A DNA stretch of 8,002 nucleotides from positions 1 through 8,002 of the forward strand of contig CANKTR010000040.1 of the NCBI GenBank assembly GCA_947486475.1, given 5' to 3'. Source of the DNA: Microbacteriaceae bacterium. GTDB lineage: Bacteria; Actinomycetota; Actinomycetes; Actinomycetales; Microbacteriaceae. This document shows, piece by piece, positions 5,888-8,002 of this stretch. Within the stretch, counting starts at the first letter, position 1, and the number at the start of each line of letters is the position of its first letter. Below the pieces are notes generated by a model that did no database searches, had not been told where the DNA came from, and saw only the letters and a list, made by a program, of their open reading frames with translations. A program made the position numbers and the translations under genes.

Positions 5888-7206
5888 GAATCGAGCATCG
5901 CTGACCACATCGCCGGGAATTCGGGAAGCGTCTTGGCGGTCGTGTCGATGTTGTCCACGTCAACCCCGTCGACGGCCAGACCGATGATGGCACCGGCGGT
6001 CGCCATGCGGTGGTCGTGATAGCTCTGCCACACGCCACCGTGGAGCGGCGCGGGTTCGAGGTGGACGCCATCGGGCAATTCCGTTGCGTTGCCACCGAGG
6101 CGGTTGATTTCGGTCACGAGCGCGCGCAGTCGGTCGGTCTCGTGTCCGCGAAGGTGGGCGATACCCGAGAACGTCGACGGCGTCGTGGCGAGGGCGGCGA
6201 GCGCGATGAGTGACGGAGCCAGTTCGCCACCGGTCGAAAGGTCCAGGTTCACCCCGTGGAGTGGTCGTCCCCCACGGAACCCCGGGCCGCCATCAACGGT
6301 GAGACCCCGTTCGTCTCGCGTGACCGTCCCGCCGAACTGCTCGAAGTACCCGCCGAGGTCGTCGCCGACCTGAGTCGTGTTTCTCGGCCAATGGGGGATC
6401 GTGACGGTTCCCCCAGCAATCAGCGCGGCGGCGAGGAACGGCGCGGCGTTGGAGAGGTCGGGTTCCATGTCGATGTCAATCCCCGAGATTGGCCCAGGCT
6501 CGACCCGCCACACGCCGCGCTCGGGTTCCGTGACGGTGACCCCGCGGGCGCGAAGGCACGCGATGGTCATCTCGATGTGGGGCATGGACGGCAGGTGTTC
6601 GCCCGTGTGGCGGAGCGTGATCCCGTTGGTGAAACGTGCGCCGGCGAGGAGCAGTCCAGAGACAAACTGGCTCGACTGTGAGGCGTCTATCGAGATGTCG
6701 CCACCGACTACGTGACCCGTTCCGCGAACCGTGAACGGTAATGTTCCGCGACCGTCGTCGTCAACCTCGACGCCCAACTTTCGGAGGCTCTCAATTGTCG
6801 TTGCTATCGGGCGTTGCCGAGCGCCATCGTCGCCATCGAAGGTCACCGAGCCGTTCACCAGGGTCGCAATCGGTGGCACGAACCGCATCACGGTTCCCGC
6901 TAATCCGCAGTCAATCGTGACACCCCCGGTCAGTTCCGCCGGAGTAACGAGTACCGTGTCTGACCCCCCGCCTAAACTGTCACGACACTCAACACCGAGT
7001 TGACCGAGCGCGTCCATCATCAGGGCCGAATCTCGTGATCGAAGTGGGCGGTGAATCACCGAGGGACCAACGGCCAGCGCGGCCAAAACCAGCTCGCGGT
7101 TGGTGAGGCTCTTGCTTCCCGGAATGGGAACGACGGCGTGGAGCGGGGAGGTCGCGCGCGGCGCGGCCCAATTGTCGCTCTCTCGGGAATAAACGCGGGA
7201 CGTCAT
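5884..7206 (-). CDS. aroA: 3-phosphoshikimate 1-carboxyvinyltransferase (EPSP synthase, AroA)
   Basis: A 440-residue cytoplasmic enzyme that transfers enolpyruvyl from PEP to shikimate-3-phosphate, the sixth step of the shikimate pathway to aromatic amino acids. Visible motifs include PGSKSLTNR (29-37; Lys32, Ser33 and Arg37 contact substrate), CGLAGTVMRF (100-109), ARQRPI with Arg132, and SSQ (178-180) in the shikimate-phosphate site. Further on are Glu328 in GGELAPS at the catalytic acid position (Asp in E. coli), RGHETDRL (353-360; Glu356, Arg359), DHRMAT (398-403) and AKTLPEF (424-430). The CGLAGT and GELAPS variants resemble actinobacterial AroA. It is the first gene of the leftward block, its stop overlaps the rsgA start by four bases, and it diverges from the sigma factor gene. 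The ATG is preceded by TAGAGT eight bases upstream and by no Shine-Dalgarno sequence. Confidence 0.95.
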   Translation of the reverse strand: MTSRVYSRESDNWAAPRATSPLHAVVPIPGSKSLTNRELVLAALAVGPSVIHRPLRSRDSALMMDALGQLGVECRDSLGGGSDTVLVTPAELTGGVTIDCGLAGTVMRFVPPIATLVNGSVTFDGDDGARQRPIATTIESLRKLGVEVDDDGRGTLPFTVRGTGHVVGGDISIDASQSSQFVSGLLLAGARFTNGITLRHTGEHLPSMPHIEMTIACLRARGVTVTEPERGVWRVEPGPISGIDIDMEPDLSNAAPFLAAALIAGGTVTIPHWPRNTTQVGDDLGGYFEQFGGTVTRDERGLTVDGGPGFRGGRPLHGVNLDLSTGGELAPSLIALAALATTPSTFSGIAHLRGHETDRLRALVTEINRLGGNATELPDGVHLEPAPLHGGVWQSYHDHRMATAGAIIGLAVDGVDVDNIDTTAKTLPEFPAMWSAMLDS

Positions 7207-7211
7207 TGGTT
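7185..7211 (+). promoter_or_regulatory. Predicted SigR/SigH-type promoter (GGAAT-N18-GTT) upstream of the sigma gene
   Basis: GGGAAT (7185-7190) is followed by 18 bases and GTT (7209-7211), reading toward the sigma gene. This equals the published consensus for Streptomyces SigR (GGAAT-N18-GTT) and is close to that of mycobacterial SigH. Transcription would start near 7218-7220, giving a leader of about 60 bases that contains AAAGGAG (7251-7257). The element spans the opposite-strand start codon of aroA (7204-7206). Autoregulation from such a promoter is known for SigR and SigH; here it is inferred from the motif alone. Confidence 0.5.
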
Positions 7212-7214
7212 TCG

Positions 7215-7220
7215 ACTCTA
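7215..7220 (-). promoter_or_regulatory. Putative -10 element (TAGAGT) of aroA
   Basis: On the minus strand TAGAGT is followed by eight bases and ATG 7206, so the mRNA would be leaderless or carry only a base or two. No Shine-Dalgarno sequence is present. A CTTGTG further upstream is a weak -35 candidate with a short spacer. Confidence 0.4.
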
Positions 7221-7264
7221 CGCGAGGAACAGCCCCACAAGGGCAGGAGAAAAGGAGTAAGCCA

Positions 7265-7270
7265 TAGAAT
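7265..7270 (+). promoter_or_regulatory. Putative housekeeping -10 element (TAGAAT) of the sigma gene
   Basis: TAGAAT is a good TANNNT match and lies eight bases before ATG 7279, again close to leaderless geometry. No -35 hexamer is evident. It could provide basal expression alongside the GGAAT-N18-GTT site upstream. Confidence 0.45.
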
Positions 7271-7278
7271 CACGACTA

Positions 7279-7935
7279 ATGGTTACTGACGAATTCCCCG
7301 ACGATAACGACACCAGCGAGGGCGAACACGCAAACGCTGACGACGTCCTTATCCCTGATTCGCACGAATGGGATCCGTCCGAAATCGAGACGAACTACGT
7401 CAACCGTGGTTCGTTCGAAGAGGTGTACAACTCGGTGTATCCCCGTTTGTACCGACACGCGGTGTACGAACTCGATCGCCTGAACCTGTCGAAGAATCAG
7501 GTGGAAGAAGTGCTGCAGACCGCCATGGGAAAGGCCTATCAGAACTGGGACACCTACACCCAGGGAACATATGCGCTGGGGTGGCTCAAGAAAATCATCA
7601 CGAATACGGCCTATAACCTTCGACGCAAGGAAAAGAACGAGCCGCTGTTGTTTGGCGACATGGGAATCATCACAGATACTCCCGCCTACTCCGCGCGCAG
7701 CGCCGAGAGTTCCGTGATCGAATCGGTCACGTTCGACGAAATTCGTGCGTTGTTCGACGAGGTGCGGGAACCATTCCGATCTGCCCTCAAGCTGGTCATT
7801 CTGGAAGAAATGCCCTACCAGGACGCCGCCGACAAGATCGGGGTACCGCTCAACACGATGCTCACCCGTGTGAATCGGGGTCGTGCAATCCTCAAGGAAC
7901 TCGTGCTCACACACAAGAGAGAAATGGGAATCTAA
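7279..7935 (+). CDS. sigH: ECF sigma factor of the SigR/SigH (redox stress) type
   Basis: A 218-residue sigma-70 family protein with region 2 and region 4 only. Region 2 spans about 46-116, from SFEEVYNSVYPRLYRHA through KAYQNWDTYTQGTYALGWLKKIITNTAYNLRR. The helix-turn-helix of region 4 spans about 155-208, including FRSALKLVILEEMPYQDAAD and GVPLNTMLTRVNRGRAIL. The GT-alal-WL-I--NT-N-R pattern and the divergent aroA-rsgA neighbours resemble SigH/SigR, which redirects RNA polymerase to thioredoxin, protease and chaperone genes under thiol oxidation. The protein is clearly diverged: the usual DAEDL-VQET reads NQVEEVLQTA (73-82). About 42 acidic residues-rich N-terminal positions precede region 2. 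The start ATG 7279 is fixed by an in-frame TAA at 7258-7260. AAAGGAG (7251-7257) lies 21 bases upstream, too far for a normal Shine-Dalgarno sequence. The stop overlaps the anti-sigma start as TAATG. Confidence 0.8.
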   Translation: MVTDEFPDDNDTSEGEHANADDVLIPDSHEWDPSEIETNYVNRGSFEEVYNSVYPRLYRHAVYELDRLNLSKNQVEEVLQTAMGKAYQNWDTYTQGTYALGWLKKIITNTAYNLRRKEKNEPLLFGDMGIITDTPAYSARSAESSVIESVTFDEIRALFDEVREPFRSALKLVILEEMPYQDAADKIGVPLNTMLTRVNRGRAILKELVLTHKREMGI

Positions 7936-8002
7936 TGGACATGAATCGCGATTGTGGCTGTGAATCCGCCCGACAGCGGATGGACATCCTCATTGACCGT
8001 GA
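7935..8002 (+). CDS. rsrA: Anti-sigma factor (RsrA/RshA-like), N-terminal fragment
   Basis: Twenty-two codons are visible before the window ends, reading MDMNRDCGCESARQRMDILI and then DR. The A of the sigma gene's TAA stop is the A of this ATG (TAATG), a strong coupling signal; a second ATG at 7941 is an alternative start. The beginning, with a Cys pair (C7, C9) and an amphipathic helix SARQRMDILIDR, resembles the N-terminus of zinc anti-sigma factors of the RsrA/RshA type. These bind SigR/SigH and release it when their cysteines form disulfides. The HxxxCxxC zinc motif would lie beyond the edge, so the family call rests on position plus this short start. Confidence 0.7.
   Translation, partial: MDMNRDCGCESARQRMDILIDR

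Noticed and set aside
1..8002. A novel defence, mobile or biosynthetic system
   Set aside because: All genes fall into housekeeping or common actinobacterial families, with no integrase, transposase, toxin pair, direct-repeat array or composition shift visible by eye.

Overview
The window looks like ordinary chromosomal DNA from an actinobacterium, most likely the Microbacteriaceae or a close relative. The reasons are a GC-rich but not extreme base composition, actinobacterial-type versions of AroA, RsgA and HisN, a Septum_form-type lipoprotein, and the block anti-sigma / SigH-SigR-type sigma / aroA / rsgA / hisN, which resembles actinobacterial gene order. Genes are packed very tightly. No gene-free stretch exceeds about 75 bases. 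I found no tRNA, rRNA, CRISPR array, insertion sequence or convincing intrinsic terminator.

Layout. Positions 2-247 hold the 3' end of a chromate-transporter-like (ChrA) membrane protein gene. Rightward genes follow: a membrane fatty acid desaturase (293-1381), UDP-glucose 4-epimerase galE (1406-2377) and, one base after it, a divergent galactokinase-family gene (2379-3524). The galactokinase gene converges on a leftward block and the two stop codons share two bases. Read in its own direction, the leftward block is aroA (7206 to 5884), rsgA (5887 to 4859), hisN (4849 to 4049) and a small lipoprotein gene (4039 to 3521). A 72-base divergent spacer separates aroA from a rightward ECF sigma factor gene (7279-7935). 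That gene overlaps by one base the start of a Cys-containing anti-sigma factor gene cut by the window edge.

Functions. AroA (shikimate pathway) and HisN (histidine pathway) are amino-acid biosynthesis enzymes, and RsgA is a ribosome-assembly GTPase. The sigma/anti-sigma pair is expected to sense thiol-oxidative stress. A GGAAT-N18-GTT site upstream of the sigma gene matches the promoter class recognised by SigR/SigH and suggests autoregulation. GalE links UDP-galactose and UDP-glucose. The kinase-like neighbour has unusual active-site loops, and no galT is visible.

The most striking structural pattern is at gene starts. Four genes have a TANNNT hexamer exactly six bases before the start codon and no Shine-Dalgarno sequence, the arrangement expected of leaderless mRNAs. 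Two more have the hexamer eight bases away. At hisN and the lipoprotein gene the stop codon of the upstream gene is itself the first half of this -10 hexamer, followed by an identical 9-base gap and a GTG start. I see no clearly new multi-gene system. The points most worth follow-up are the leaderless-start architecture, the predicted SigR-type promoter and the odd galactokinase.
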